Positions 1 to 8,503 of a stretch of DNA of 64,000 bases are shown piece after piece. The stretch covers positions 57,846 to 121,845 of the forward strand of contig JAVYSB010000005.1 in the NCBI GenBank assembly GCA_038729425.1, written 5' to 3'. The DNA comes from Thermoplasmataceae archaeon (GTDB taxonomy: Archaea; Thermoplasmatota; Thermoplasmata; Thermoplasmatales; Thermoplasmataceae). A program made the position numbers and the translations under genes. Under the pieces are notes generated by a model. It ran no database searches and had not been told where the DNA came from. It saw only the letters and a list, made by a program, of their open reading frames with translations. Position 1 is the stretch's first letter; every line of letters starts with the position of its first letter.

Positions 1-44
1 GAGCAGGTACATTATTTCATCATACAGATTTTTGTCCATAGGGA

Positions 45-359
45 TCATTCCATCATTTTTTTGCCGGCCTCTTTCACCACGGACAGGGCCATCATTGTCT
101 TTGTCTTCTTCACTCCAGGTATCTTCCCAAGGTTATCTACCAAAAACTTCTGGAGACCTGAATAATCGGGATATCTTACTTTCAAGATTATGTCGTACTC
201 TCCTGTAACAACATATTCATCCTCAACATTGTTGAAATTTGAGACCTCCTTCATAATTCTGTCAACTGAATTTATGTCTGCCTCGATCCCAATAATCGCG
301 GTAACAATCTTTTGCTTGTAATATTCTCCCAATTCTCCAGATATTCCTGTTGGTGTCAT
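45..359 (-). CDS. Stand-alone Lrp/AsnC effector-binding (RAM) domain protein
   Basis: A 104-residue protein that matches only the C-terminal ligand-binding half of Lrp/AsnC regulators; no helix-turn-helix precedes it. The pattern is the usual one: an alternating beta-strand start (IVTAIIGIEAD), a helix, the turn motif VTGEYDIILKVRYPD, then a closing IPGVKKTKTMMALSVVKE strand. Single-domain proteins of this kind are common in archaea; they form oligomers that bind amino acids and may pair with full Lrp proteins. The ATG at 359 is the only good start. The gene is divergent from the tRNA-Tyr gene and has no operon partner inside the window. The family call is firm; ligand and partner are unknown. 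Confidence 0.85.
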   Translation of the reverse strand: MTPTGISGELGEYYKQKIVTAIIGIEADINSVDRIMKEVSNFNNVEDEYVVTGEYDIILKVRYPDYSGLQKFLVDNLGKIPGVKKTKTMMALSVVKEAGKKMME

Positions 360-544
360 TTCATCACCACTAACTTTTGGCAGTGAACTGCATAAGGCCC
401 CTGAGCGTGCCGATCGTACACTAGCCTTTTAGGTTTTAACTGATAACAGGAATGAAGATAAGGATTTCGACGACTCTCAAGCTTTTGCGTAAAAGCCTTA
501 TTTCGAGGAAATCTTTATACGCTCATGATAATTTCCTCATACTG

Positions 545-644
545 CCCGGCTTAGCTCAGTTGGTAGAGCGGCGGACTGTAGAGGGAAAGACTGGCAAAAA
601 CCGCCGTTATCCGCAGGTCTCTGGTTCGAATCCGGAAGCCGGGA
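545..644 (+). tRNA. tRNA-Tyr (GTA) with an intron after position 37
   Basis: Cloverleaf read by hand. The acceptor stem CCCGGCT (545-551) pairs perfectly with AGCCGGG (637-643), with discriminator A at 644. The D stem is GCTC/GAGC, the anticodon stem is GCGGA (571-575) with TCCGC (610-614), and the T arm is TCTGG-TTCGAAT-CCGGA. The anticodon GTA lies at 578-580. The anticodon loop is split by about 27 nt (roughly 582-608), the canonical 37/38 intron site of archaeal tRNAs. CCA is not encoded. An A/T-rich box (CTTTATACG) near 511 is a likely promoter. Exact intron edges need a bulge-helix-bulge fold. Confidence 0.93.
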
Positions 645-672
645 TATATATCCCTGCGTTGTGGACTTGATA

Positions 673-1428
673 TTACCCCAAGGGAATGATTGCGTTCCCG
701 CTTTTCAATATGAATGTCATGAATCCCGTGTGAAGCAAACCGTTACTATCGGGTCGAGTCGATCCCTCTCGAACTATGATCCTTCTGAGCTGAATTTCAA
801 CGGTTTCAAGGACTGGGAACCCCGATTTTGTGGCTTCAATTACTGTCTTTTCCGACTGGTTGAAGTTGGGGGAATAAGCAGCGATCATACCGCCTTTCCT
901 GATGTACTTTCCAACCGTTTCAAGGGCATTCCATGGTTCGGGTACATCGAGTATGCATGCGTCAAAATCTCTCAGATACCTGTTTTCCTCCACCTTCCCA
1001 AGCAATGAAACCCAGTTTTTGAGACTGAAGAATCGCGAAAGGCTTGATCTTGCGGACTCCATCCTTTCCTCGTCATGATCTATGGAGACAAGTTTACCTG
1101 ATGATCCAACTGCCCATAATATGTAAGCACTGAGAGCTCCGCTTCCCACACCTGATTCTATCACCGAGGAACCTGGACCAATACCACACCGTGAAATGAT
1201 ATATGAAGCGTCATGTGGCTGTATCAACTGGGCTTTTCGATCTGCAATTAGAGGAAATAATGAAGGGTTGAAATCGAGTATCTCGCAAACATCCCCTTCA
1301 ATCTTGATCTTGTCACCGCCTTCCAGGATAAGGTTGCGAGGAATACTGAGAGTTTTTCCTCTTATATTGAGAGTGAAATTGTGTTCATCTAGAGTTCCAG
1401 ACTTACCAGGGCAACGAACAATCTTCAT
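673..1428 (-). CDS. trmI: tRNA (adenine-N1) methyltransferase, TrmI family
   Basis: A 251-residue protein with the TrmI/Gcd14 layout: an N-terminal beta-rich domain (about 1-70), the linker QLIQPHDASYIISRCG, and a Rossmann methyltransferase domain with the SAM motif VIESGVGSGALS near residue 90. Later motifs include SIDHDEER (acidic SAM contact) and DACILDVPEPW. The archaeal enzyme methylates N1 of adenines 57/58 in the T loop of tRNA. It lies just downstream of, and convergent with, tRNA-Tyr. ATG at 1428 gives the family-typical N-terminus. Confidence 0.92.
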   Translation of the reverse strand: MKIVRCPGKSGTLDEHNFTLNIRGKTLSIPRNLILEGGDKIKIEGDVCEILDFNPSLFPLIADRKAQLIQPHDASYIISRCGIGPGSSVIESGVGSGALSAYILWAVGSSGKLVSIDHDEERMESARSSLSRFFSLKNWVSLLGKVEENRYLRDFDACILDVPEPWNALETVGKYIRKGGMIAAYSPNFNQSEKTVIEATKSGFPVLETVEIQLRRIIVREGSTRPDSNGLLHTGFMTFILKSGNAIIPLG

Positions 1429-1460
1429 GTCTTGGTATTAGGAATTTATATAAAAAAACG

Positions 1461-2759
1461 TCAACTCCTTTCATAATACCCCACAATAATGTCAGAGACG
1501 TTTGTGCCGGTGAATCCGGTTATTATTGCTGAACCGTTAGAGTTCAGGAATGTATAGCTGTCGCTGCTGTCCAGCGCATTAATTGCGTTATCTATTTTTT
1601 CTAGTGAAATCGAGTTGTTATCGAGAATAGCGCCCATTGCTGGGCTCTTACCGTCTATACCGTCTGTCCCAATTGTCATTATGGTGAATTTTTCTTCCTT
1701 GCCCATTTTCAGAGCGAACCTGAGGGCAAGTTCCTGGTTACGGCCTCCACTACCTTGCCCACGTACGACGACGGTAGTTTCTCCACCAAATACGAACCAG
1801 AACCCCCGATGTTTCATTGAATATAGTGACCGACAGATCTCGGAAAGTGAAGATGCAATCTCTTCAACCTTGCCGCTGACACCGTTTCCCATCACAACGA
1901 CCTCGGCTCCAGCGCCCTTTAATTTTTTGTAGAATGCGTCCACAAAGTCTGAATTGCGCAGTATAATTTCATTGTTTACTGCCGAAAAGAATTTCTTATC
2001 GATTGCGGTTACAGAGCCCGGAAGCAGTCTGGTTGGGTCAAAGCCGCATATATCTGAAAATTTACGCACTGTTTTTTTTACGAACGTTGATTCCCAGGAG
2101 ACAGGACTCAGAGGGCCGGAGGCTATTACACCAATATCATCCCCAATAACGTCTGAGACGATGAATGAATGAACAGTTGCCGGGAACAGAATTCTAGCGA
2201 ATTTTCCTCCCTTGACCTTGGAAACAACTGCCCTTACAGCATTCATTTCGAAAATGTCTGCACCGGCAGCCATCATGCACTTTGCGATTTCAGATATTTC
2301 TTCGATGGTGAAATTATCCTCCGGGAGTTCAAACAGAGCAGATCCTCCTCCAGATATGAGGACCAGTACGAGATCACCGATTCTAAGGGTTCCAAGATCC
2401 TCGATCAAGACCCTTGTGGACTCCTCGCTCTCATGACCAGTATCTGGATGCGTCCCCCTGAGAATCTTTAATTCTGGAAATTCCGCTGGCAATTCCATTA
2501 ATTCCGGAACAATTATATCCGAAACAACAGGTTGTACGGCGAGATACGGACGAATCCCGGCATACATGGAGTACGAAGCCTTGCCGAATCCGATTATAAA
2601 CAAGCGGTCACAAGAATGGGATAGGCGCGATAGAAAATCTACCTTTTTGCCGAATGCGTTTCTCAGGTCCAGTTCCTCGAAGACCTCAGGTAACATATCC
2701 AAGAGGAAATTTCCAATATTGCCGATCCTTATTTCATACCGGTTGATGATCTGAACCAA
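1461..2759 (-). CDS. Glycerate 2-kinase (MOFRL/GckA family)
   Basis: 432 residues, the usual length for MOFRL-type glycerate kinases. The N-terminal part carries FIIGFGKASYSMY and the glycine-rich VLVLISGGGSALFELP. The C-terminal MOFRL domain shows GQGSGGRNQELALRFAL and the GTDGIDG motif. The family phosphorylates D-glycerate, usually giving 2-phosphoglycerate; in Thermoplasmatales this is the last special step of the non-phosphorylative Entner-Doudoroff pathway. The start at 2759 is a TTG; no better upstream codon is seen. It lies 33 bp upstream of trmI on the same strand, so the two may be co-transcribed. Product position (2- versus 3-phosphoglycerate) is inferred from the family. Confidence 0.9.
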   Translation of the reverse strand: MVQIINRYEIRIGNIGNFLLDMLPEVFEELDLRNAFGKKVDFLSRLSHSCDRLFIIGFGKASYSMYAGIRPYLAVQPVVSDIIVPELMELPAEFPELKILRGTHPDTGHESEESTRVLIEDLGTLRIGDLVLVLISGGGSALFELPEDNFTIEEISEIAKCMMAAGADIFEMNAVRAVVSKVKGGKFARILFPATVHSFIVSDVIGDDIGVIASGPLSPVSWESTFVKKTVRKFSDICGFDPTRLLPGSVTAIDKKFFSAVNNEIILRNSDFVDAFYKKLKGAGAEVVVMGNGVSGKVEEIASSLSEICRSLYSMKHRGFWFVFGGETTVVVRGQGSGGRNQELALRFALKMGKEEKFTIMTIGTDGIDGKSPAMGAILDNNSISLEKIDNAINALDSSDSYTFLNSNGSAIITGFTGTNVSDIIVGYYERS

Positions 2760-2898
2760 GACTTCTCTCCTTCACAGCTTTCACAGCTATAATTCCATAG
2801 TTAAGGGAGATTATGAACATTTTCAAAATGTATCGTGAAGTCTTCAAGCAATGGAAGACGGAGCAGAATACCTTATAGTGAAAACTTAAGGGGTAAAA

Positions 2899-3261
2899 TC
2901 ACTCGCCAAATTCCACATCAAGACCTGCCATGTGCCACTTTATTATTCCGCCATCGGCATTGAAAACGTTGCTGACAGAGTTGTCCATTAAGTATCTTGC
3001 AGTATAGTAGCTTCGTTCCCCACTGTTGCACATCAAGATAATTTTCTTGTCTTTGCTGGATTTCAGCTTTTCCAGATTGTCCGGTATTTCTGACATAGGC
3101 ATAAGAAGCGAGCCTCTGACGTGACCCATGTCGCCGTAGAATTCCCAGGGTTCCCTAACGTCGATTATCAGCGTGGACTCCGGTTCGCTTTCCATTATTT
3201 CGCTGATCTCATATGGGGAAAGTTCTTCTACCTTTCTTGATGGAAATGCAGCTGAAGACAT
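2899..3261 (-). CDS. Single-domain rhodanese-like sulfurtransferase
   Basis: 120 residues forming one rhodanese domain. It has the opening signature LIIDVREPWEFYGDMGHVRGS and the active-site loop CNSGERS, with the catalytic cysteine at about residue 84. Such proteins carry a persulfide on this cysteine and hand sulfur to acceptors. The ATG at 3261 (MSSAAF) gives a short unstructured N-terminus before SPYEISEIM. It is divergent from the cobalamin adenosyltransferase gene, with a small palindrome in the shared promoter region. The sulfur acceptor is unknown. Confidence 0.9.
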   Translation of the reverse strand: MSSAAFPSRKVEELSPYEISEIMESEPESTLIIDVREPWEFYGDMGHVRGSLLMPMSEIPDNLEKLKSSKDKKIILMCNSGERSYYTARYLMDNSVSNVFNADGGIIKWHMAGLDVEFGE

Positions 3262-3311
3262 GTTTGTTTCTCCTGTCTGATGGCAAATATCATTTGATAT
3301 TAAAACAATAT

Positions 3312-3329
3312 TGTAGTGTTTACGCTACA
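3312..3329. promoter_or_regulatory. Palindrome between the divergent rhodanese and cobO genes
   Basis: TGTAGTG-TTTA-CGCTACA: two 7-nt arms, pairing with one G-T, around 4 nt. It sits 50-70 bp upstream of both divergent starts, where an operator could act on either promoter. The binding protein is unknown. Confidence 0.35.
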
Positions 3330-3363
3330 TTACGTCTGCTAACAATCATGAGATCAGAACGTC

Positions 3364-3372
3364 ATACTTTTA
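3364..3372 (+). promoter_or_regulatory. TATA-like box for cobO
   Basis: ATACTTTTA lies 26-34 bp upstream of the ATG at 3398. That spacing suits a leaderless archaeal transcript beginning at or next to this ATG, and favours it over the in-frame TTG at 3389. Confidence 0.4.
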
Positions 3373-3397
3373 TGCCTGTGATCCCATATTGGTGAGC

Positions 3398-3988
3398 ATG
3401 CTGAAATTGGGAAAGGGATTCATTGAAGTTTATACCGGGTCGGGGAAAGGCAAGACAACTGCTGCTTTCGGCCTTGCTTTTCGAGCATTGGGTTGGGGAT
3501 ACAGGGTGTATATAATGCAGTTCATGAAAACGGGGACCTATGGGGAGAACCGGTCATCCCGGATGTTCTCAGATAACCTGAAGGTTGAGTATGTCGGAAA
3601 GCCATATTTTATCGCTTGGGAGGAGGATATTAAACCTGAGGACAGGAAGCGTATAGGAAATATCAGAATATTTCCAAAGGGGAAACCTCCCCAGGACTAC
3701 GTGGATATGGTTCAGAAGAGCTTCGAAAAACTGAAGAATGAAATGAATTCCGGTTTGTGGAACATCATTATTATGGATGAAATAAATGTCGCACTGTATT
3801 ACAATTTACTTGATCTTGACCAGATTCTGGAGTTTATTTCCACGAAACCTGAGGATGTGGAACTTGTATTCACTGGAAGAAAGGTACCTGATGAGATTAT
3901 AGATCGCGCTGACCTCGTCACGGAGATGCGGGAAATCAAGCACCCATACTCAGCCGGGTATAATGCGAGAAGAGGGGTAGACTTCTGA
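3398..3988 (+). CDS. cobO: Cob(I)alamin adenosyltransferase, CobA/CobO/BtuR type
   Basis: About 196 residues from the chosen ATG. The P-loop is YTGSGKGKTTAAFGLAFRALG, followed by the family motifs YIMQFMKTGTYGE, IIMDEINVALYYNLL and ELVFTGRKVPDEIIDRADLVTEM. The enzyme transfers the adenosyl group of ATP to reduced cobalamin, making adenosylcobalamin. No other cobalamin gene lies nearby, so it probably serves salvage or is regulated alone. A TTG nine bases upstream could also start the protein, but the TATA spacing favours ATG at 3398. The stop is 3 bp from the convergent hydrolase gene. Confidence 0.92.
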   Translation: MLKLGKGFIEVYTGSGKGKTTAAFGLAFRALGWGYRVYIMQFMKTGTYGENRSSRMFSDNLKVEYVGKPYFIAWEEDIKPEDRKRIGNIRIFPKGKPPQDYVDMVQKSFEKLKNEMNSGLWNIIIMDEINVALYYNLLDLDQILEFISTKPEDVELVFTGRKVPDEIIDRADLVTEMREIKHPYSAGYNARRGVDF

Positions 3989-3991
3989 ATT

Positions 3992-4585
3992 CTAGGTAAT
4001 CTTAATAATTTCATCGGTTGTCAACACTGTTGCGAATTCTCCGTCAATAGTAGCCAGCGAGACTGAATGAACAACTTCAGGATCGTAGATCACGCGATCT
4101 TTTCCCTTGATCTCAAAGGCAACGGTAGCATCTGAAACTACATATGTAATGAAACCCAGATTACCGGCCATTCTGGCAGTTGTCGAAACGCAATGCTGGG
4201 TTGTTATACCGGTGATTACTAGTGTTGTATATCCTCTCCCCCTTAACCATTCCTCGAAACCGGTTCCAATGAAACCGCTATTTACAGACTTATGAAATAC
4301 CTTTTCACTGACCAGTGGCTTAACAATATCCTTTATCTCGTTTCCTGATTGCCCTGGATACAACGGCGATTTTGCGTTTTTAGACATGTGCTGGAAGAAT
4401 ACCACCGGACGCTTTGATTTTCTCCAGATCGCCAGCAGGCTCGCAATATTGTCTTCGGCTTCAGGATTATTTCTCCGCCCCCAGATGTCCCTATCCCAAC
4501 CATTCTGAACATCTACAACAACAAGCACCGCGTCGCTGCTCAATGAATCCATGTAAGCCGGAGCGAGCCCCTTGTTATTAAACAT
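3992..4585 (-). CDS. Isochorismatase-family cysteine hydrolase
   Basis: A hydrolase of the isochorismatase/nicotinamidase superfamily, with the whole catalytic triad visible: Asp in VVVDVQNGWD, Lys in KVFHKSVNSGF, and Cys in GITTQHCVSTTARMAG. These enzymes hydrolyse amides such as nicotinamide or ureides; the substrate cannot be read from the sequence. I chose ATG at 4585 (MFNNKG); an in-frame TTG at 4627 would add 14 unconvincing residues. It is divergent from the GNAT gene and nearly abuts cobO. Compare the triad-less relative at 33765. Confidence 0.85.
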   Translation of the reverse strand: MFNNKGLAPAYMDSLSSDAVLVVVDVQNGWDRDIWGRRNNPEAEDNIASLLAIWRKSKRPVVFFQHMSKNAKSPLYPGQSGNEIKDIVKPLVSEKVFHKSVNSGFIGTGFEEWLRGRGYTTLVITGITTQHCVSTTARMAGNLGFITYVVSDATVAFEIKGKDRVIYDPEVVHSVSLATIDGEFATVLTTDEIIKIT

Positions 4586-4670
4586 TGTCAATGACTCTTG
4601 ATCAGGGTGAGTCTGTCTCGCCAACAACCCAAAAAGAAAAAAATATCTCTTTCCGGGAGCTACCCATCAG

Positions 4671-5333
4671 ATGTCCGAAGATAACCTTGGACCTTGCACC
4701 CTTGAGGGGCACTTTATACGCTTGGTACCATTGAAAATGAATCATGAGGAAGATCTGCTTCTTGCTGCCAAGGATTCTGATTTTAGCTGGATGTTGTCTG
4801 ACGTGAGCAACAGGGAATCAATGGAATCATGGCTGATGGAAGTAACGGTTAACGAAATCGAAGGCGTTACCTTTCCGTTCGCTGTGCAGGTCAAATCCAA
4901 CAACCAGATCATAGGAACAACGAGATATATGGACATTTCAGAAAGACACAAAAGGGTAGAAATCGGCGGAACGTGGTATACAAAGGAACATTGGGGGACG
5001 GTCGTGAACCCTGAATCAAAGTATCTCCTTATGAAGCATGCTTTTGAGGATTGGAATGCGAACAGGGTCCAGATAAAGACAGATGGAAACAATGTCCACT
5101 CCCAACGGGCGATACTCAAACTTGGAGCAACCTTCGAAGGACGGCTTAGAAACCACATGGTCAGAAGGGACGGGACGCTGAGGGACACGATGATGTATTC
5201 TATCCTTAGGGACGAATGGCCAAGTGTCTCTGAAAATCTCGAAAAAAGGATCTCGTCGTTCAGGGACGCGCATGAGAAAATTGACTCTAATAATTTCACA
5301 AATGGCACGGTAGATTACAGAATACTGAAGTGA
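4671..5333 (+). CDS. GNAT acetyltransferase, RimJ/RimL-like
   Basis: 220 residues with a RimJ/RimL-type GNAT fold: N-terminal GHFIRLVPLKMNHEEDLL, central strands FPFAVQVKSNNQIIGTTRYMDIS and RVEIGGTWYTKEHWG, then the helix and strand ANRVQIKTDGNNVHSQRAILKLGATFEG. The final LRDTMMYSILRDEWP is typical of the group. Acetyl-CoA is the expected donor; the acceptor (a protein N-terminus, amino acid or small molecule) is unknown. ATG at 4671 follows an AT-rich box (AAATATC) about 25 bp upstream. The last 25 residues are a charged tail. Confidence 0.85.
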   Translation: MSEDNLGPCTLEGHFIRLVPLKMNHEEDLLLAAKDSDFSWMLSDVSNRESMESWLMEVTVNEIEGVTFPFAVQVKSNNQIIGTTRYMDISERHKRVEIGGTWYTKEHWGTVVNPESKYLLMKHAFEDWNANRVQIKTDGNNVHSQRAILKLGATFEGRLRNHMVRRDGTLRDTMMYSILRDEWPSVSENLEKRISSFRDAHEKIDSNNFTNGTVDYRILK

Positions 5334-5483
5334 TGTATCCTGCATTTCCACGTTAACTATTGATCTTTCTATCATTGAAAAACAGCGGAGAGACAGGCAA
5401 AACTCATGCTGAATTTAAGGCCGCTCTTGAAGCATTTCTGTCACAGTAATAACAATAAAATATAGTGTTCTAATGTACGCAGG

Positions 5484-6350
5484 TTGCTAAACTTACCCTG
5501 GATTGTTCTGGTTGAACTGACGATGACTCCATTGATAATCTGGGTAATATGGTTTATCAGAAAAATGAGCTCCAGGATTACCCTGAAGTCATTTGCGTTT
5601 TCTGTTTTCTTTATATCAATGATGGGTAGCATGCTAGACTCGCTCGTTTATTATGTGGTTACACAGAAGAACTTCTTGAATGGTGTCGTTGCCGTAAACA
5701 TAAACATGTTTTCAATGTCGTTGGTAATAATATATCTCCTTTGGGTTGCCTCCGCCAGGCGTTCTGTCTCCACGACGAAGACAATGTCCGTTTCTTTCTC
5801 TATCCTGCTCGTATGGAATGAAGTTTCAATGGCTTTGCTCCTGAGAGTGCTGGGTTATCATACGGGAAACCTCGGTACATTAGCCGGTTATCTTAACCTC
5901 TTTGGCCTTGCAGTCACGAATTACCTTTTCCTGATTCCAATGATCGTCGAAATGGCTTTTTTTATAATCAGTTCAATGAAGCCGGGCATATTGAAACGCA
6001 CTGCTTTTGCTCTCCTTCTAATGCAGGTCGCAGACCCTGCGGTCGTCGGAGATTCATCCTTAGTATTTCCACTCCTAGTCGCATATTCGGTTATTATGAT
6101 TCTTGCTGTTTATTACGTGTTCAGCTATGTTTACAGAAATATTGGTGATATCAGATCTCCCGAAAGAAATGCGGTGACCTGGTACATCCTTGTCATCGGA
6201 ATCTCAACAGTTGGCCTGTTCCAGCCCGCGATCATTTCTTCAACGTTTGGTATTGCGTGGTCAACATTTGGAATATCTATGATAGCAGCAATGACTCTGT
6301 ATTTTGAAGTTATCCTGGGACGATTCACTCCTCTGGCATCTCTTCCCTGA
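5484..6350 (+). CDS. Multi-spanning membrane protein, paralogue of the N-terminal domain of the neighbouring Fe-S protein
   Basis: 288 residues, mostly hydrophobic, with about eight predicted membrane helices and no cofactor motif. It shares a segment with the opposite-strand neighbour: LFLIPMIVEMAFFIIS here against WFVIPMSIEMAISSIL there, followed in both by a helix pair ending VFSYVYR / VFEYLYR. The two N-termini also align in helix order. It therefore looks like the membrane half of that protein without its iron-sulfur part. The start is a TTG at 5484; an ATG at 5523 is possible. Its last 26 bp overlap the end of the convergent gene. Function unknown; a quinone or haem-free membrane anchor is conceivable but not shown. 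Confidence 0.7.
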   Translation: MLNLPWIVLVELTMTPLIIWVIWFIRKMSSRITLKSFAFSVFFISMMGSMLDSLVYYVVTQKNFLNGVVAVNINMFSMSLVIIYLLWVASARRSVSTTKTMSVSFSILLVWNEVSMALLLRVLGYHTGNLGTLAGYLNLFGLAVTNYLFLIPMIVEMAFFIISSMKPGILKRTAFALLLMQVADPAVVGDSSLVFPLLVAYSVIMILAVYYVFSYVYRNIGDIRSPERNAVTWYILVIGISTVGLFQPAIISSTFGIAWSTFGISMIAAMTLYFEVILGRFTPLASLP

Positions 6351-8331
6351 CACGATCTTTACCGATTTTCCCTCTGATCCAGTGCCTTACGTCGTAATAA
6401 AATATATTGTCGTACGGGCATGCTTCCACGCAGTCACCTATTCCTACACAGCGAGAATCCTTGAATTCACCCTTTAGTATAAATGACCCCGGTTGACCGT
6501 AGTTTCCAACCGGGCAGACCGTCGCACAGTCCTTTGTCTTGCACGATATGCACTGCTGGGGATCAGTAACACGGAGCCTAAAAAACCCGAGTTTGGAGAA
6601 AAATCTGTTAAAGTTTCCCCATGAACAGAATCCGGTATTGATGCACCCATAAGACCCTATAAAAGGCATTGCAATGAATGCAGCATACCAGACAAAGCCG
6701 AATATTATGAGATAGATCATAAATTCCGGATCATAACCATATATCGTGAGGTCAAGGACACCGGTTGAATTAAGGTAAGATATCAACGCAGCAGCGCCCA
6801 TTGAAAAATATACTACCAGCGAAACGCTACGAAACAGGATTTTTCCCCTCCTGTTCGATCTAGTGACAGATCTGGAGAGGTTCCCTCCGTTATTGAATTT
6901 CTTCATGGAGTCATAAAATGTTCCCTGATACATGGTAGATGCAGGACAGAACGCAGAGCAGAGCTGTCTGGATCCGAAGAACAGGGAGAGGACGGCCGTA
7001 ATTACGTATGAGAGGAATATAGGAAGAAGATAAATTGGGGAGACTGGCCCCGCTGTCCCTATTCCCATTGACCATCCGAGAAACGGCACCTTCGCAGGGT
7101 CGTTGAGGAAGAAAGAGGGCAAATATACGGTATATACTCCATACGCAAGAAGCATGAGAAAAAGTCGCAACTTGGTTTCGCGATCGTGCGTTATTTTTAT
7201 CTTAAAGACCACTAGCGATCCCATTTCAATCCCCATCATGATCAGGAACCAAGGTGAGAGAGATATTGACGAAACAGATACTACAAAATCAAACACAGCG
7301 GAAGAAACAGATGAAAACACACTTCCCGCGATTGGAACAAGACCAATGCTTGAGATATAAGATGCTACTCCAAAATATCGCAGATCAATTGCTGCTCCCA
7401 TGAAGAACTCAGGCACGAAAATAATCAGGAGGAGGGAGAAAGACCATCGCCTGCTCGCTAGCCAGAAAACGCTTTTCCCGGCTGTTGAACGCTCCGGGTT
7501 CAGCACAAGGGTAAGAAATACGATCATCTCAAAAATACTTCCCGCAGACAGAAGGTATGGAGATTGACCTATCAACCAGACAAATACCCCTGCCATCATT
7601 ATCGAATATGCCAGCAGCAAAAGTATTAGGAAATTGCCAACACGTTTCTTAATGTGCTGGACACGGTAAAGGTATTCGAAGACAACAATGAAAATAGCCG
7701 TCATGACAGAAGCGGAAAGATAAATTGAAATAGTGGACCAAAACTGGGACTGAAATGCCGCTGGGGTCAGTAACATGATTGCCGATTGGCTAACCAGCAC
7801 AAAAAAGAGGAATTTTGAGAATGATTTTCTAAGCAAAATTGAGCTTATGGCCATCTCTATGCTCATTGGAATCACGAACCAGTAGCTGGTAACCGAAGAT
7901 GCCACAATGAACAATGGATATCGCGTGTTGATCAGGCTCAACGAATGCTGACTGAAAGCGCCGAACTCAATACTCATAATTATCTCATCAACAATTACAA
8001 AAAATATTACAAAGACCCTGAGAAACCTGGAACTGCCGGAAGGAGTTCCATTCAGGGTCTTGGCAAGAAACAAGGATAGAAAAGGAATCATTTCAACTGT
8101 CATTGTTGCCACAGAGAACTCAGCTACCCTTTCCAGCGAAATAGTCCCCGAGAACCACAGGTAAATGAATGGCCCAACAAGCATGCCGTTCATCATGGCC
8201 AAAAGAAGGTAAATGACCAGTCTACGCAGGAGATTATTCGCTCTACCGGTCAGATATATTATCACTGCCATTGATACCCCCATGAGTAGCATAAGGGCCG
8301 GCAAAATCACCACAGAAACGGCAAAATCCAC
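6325..8331 (-). CDS. Membrane-bound 4Fe-4S protein, NapH/CcoG-like, with an extra N-terminal membrane domain
   Basis: 668 residues. About 1-300 form a bundle of roughly eight membrane helices homologous to the convergent 288-residue protein. About 300-560 hold further helices with a C-x3-CP signature (CSAFCPAS) and a later CINTGFCSWGNFN, as in NapH/NosR-type polyferredoxins. The C-terminus has two 4Fe-4S motifs: CISCKTKDCATVCPVG, and CVGIGDCVEACPY. NapH-like proteins pass electrons between the membrane quinol pool and soluble redox partners. The start is GTG at 8331. A 6-bp-arm palindrome lies right upstream. The donor, the acceptor and the role of the added membrane half are unknown. Confidence 0.8.
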   Translation of the reverse strand: MDFAVSVVILPALMLLMGVSMAVIIYLTGRANNLLRRLVIYLLLAMMNGMLVGPFIYLWFSGTISLERVAEFSVATMTVEMIPFLSLFLAKTLNGTPSGSSRFLRVFVIFFVIVDEIIMSIEFGAFSQHSLSLINTRYPLFIVASSVTSYWFVIPMSIEMAISSILLRKSFSKFLFFVLVSQSAIMLLTPAAFQSQFWSTISIYLSASVMTAIFIVVFEYLYRVQHIKKRVGNFLILLLLAYSIMMAGVFVWLIGQSPYLLSAGSIFEMIVFLTLVLNPERSTAGKSVFWLASRRWSFSLLLIIFVPEFFMGAAIDLRYFGVASYISSIGLVPIAGSVFSSVSSAVFDFVVSVSSISLSPWFLIMMGIEMGSLVVFKIKITHDRETKLRLFLMLLAYGVYTVYLPSFFLNDPAKVPFLGWSMGIGTAGPVSPIYLLPIFLSYVITAVLSLFFGSRQLCSAFCPASTMYQGTFYDSMKKFNNGGNLSRSVTRSNRRGKILFRSVSLVVYFSMGAAALISYLNSTGVLDLTIYGYDPEFMIYLIIFGFVWYAAFIAMPFIGSYGCINTGFCSWGNFNRFFSKLGFFRLRVTDPQQCISCKTKDCATVCPVGNYGQPGSFILKGEFKDSRCVGIGDCVEACPYDNIFYYDVRHWIRGKIGKDRVREEMPEE

Positions 8332-8339
8332 TTTTGCTT

Positions 8340-8357
8340 CACTACTATCTTGTAGTG
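8340..8357. promoter_or_regulatory. Palindrome upstream of the Fe-S membrane protein
   Basis: CACTAC-TATCTT-GTAGTG: perfect 6-bp arms around 6 nt, starting 9 bp upstream of the GTG start of the minus-strand gene. At this place it could be an operator over the transcription start, or a short leader hairpin. It shares the GTAGTG half with the palindrome at 3312, but in the other arm order. Confidence 0.35.
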
Positions 8358-8503
8358 GAGATTGATATTTTAAGATTTACAGATAAGCCTAAATCTGGCA
8401 TTTTCTAAAAAAACCTAATTTATAAAATATTGAGCTGGCACTGTCATCAAAATTTCATAACAAACAATTTATTAGTTTCTGCCCGGTAATCTCTCGTAAT
8501 CGC

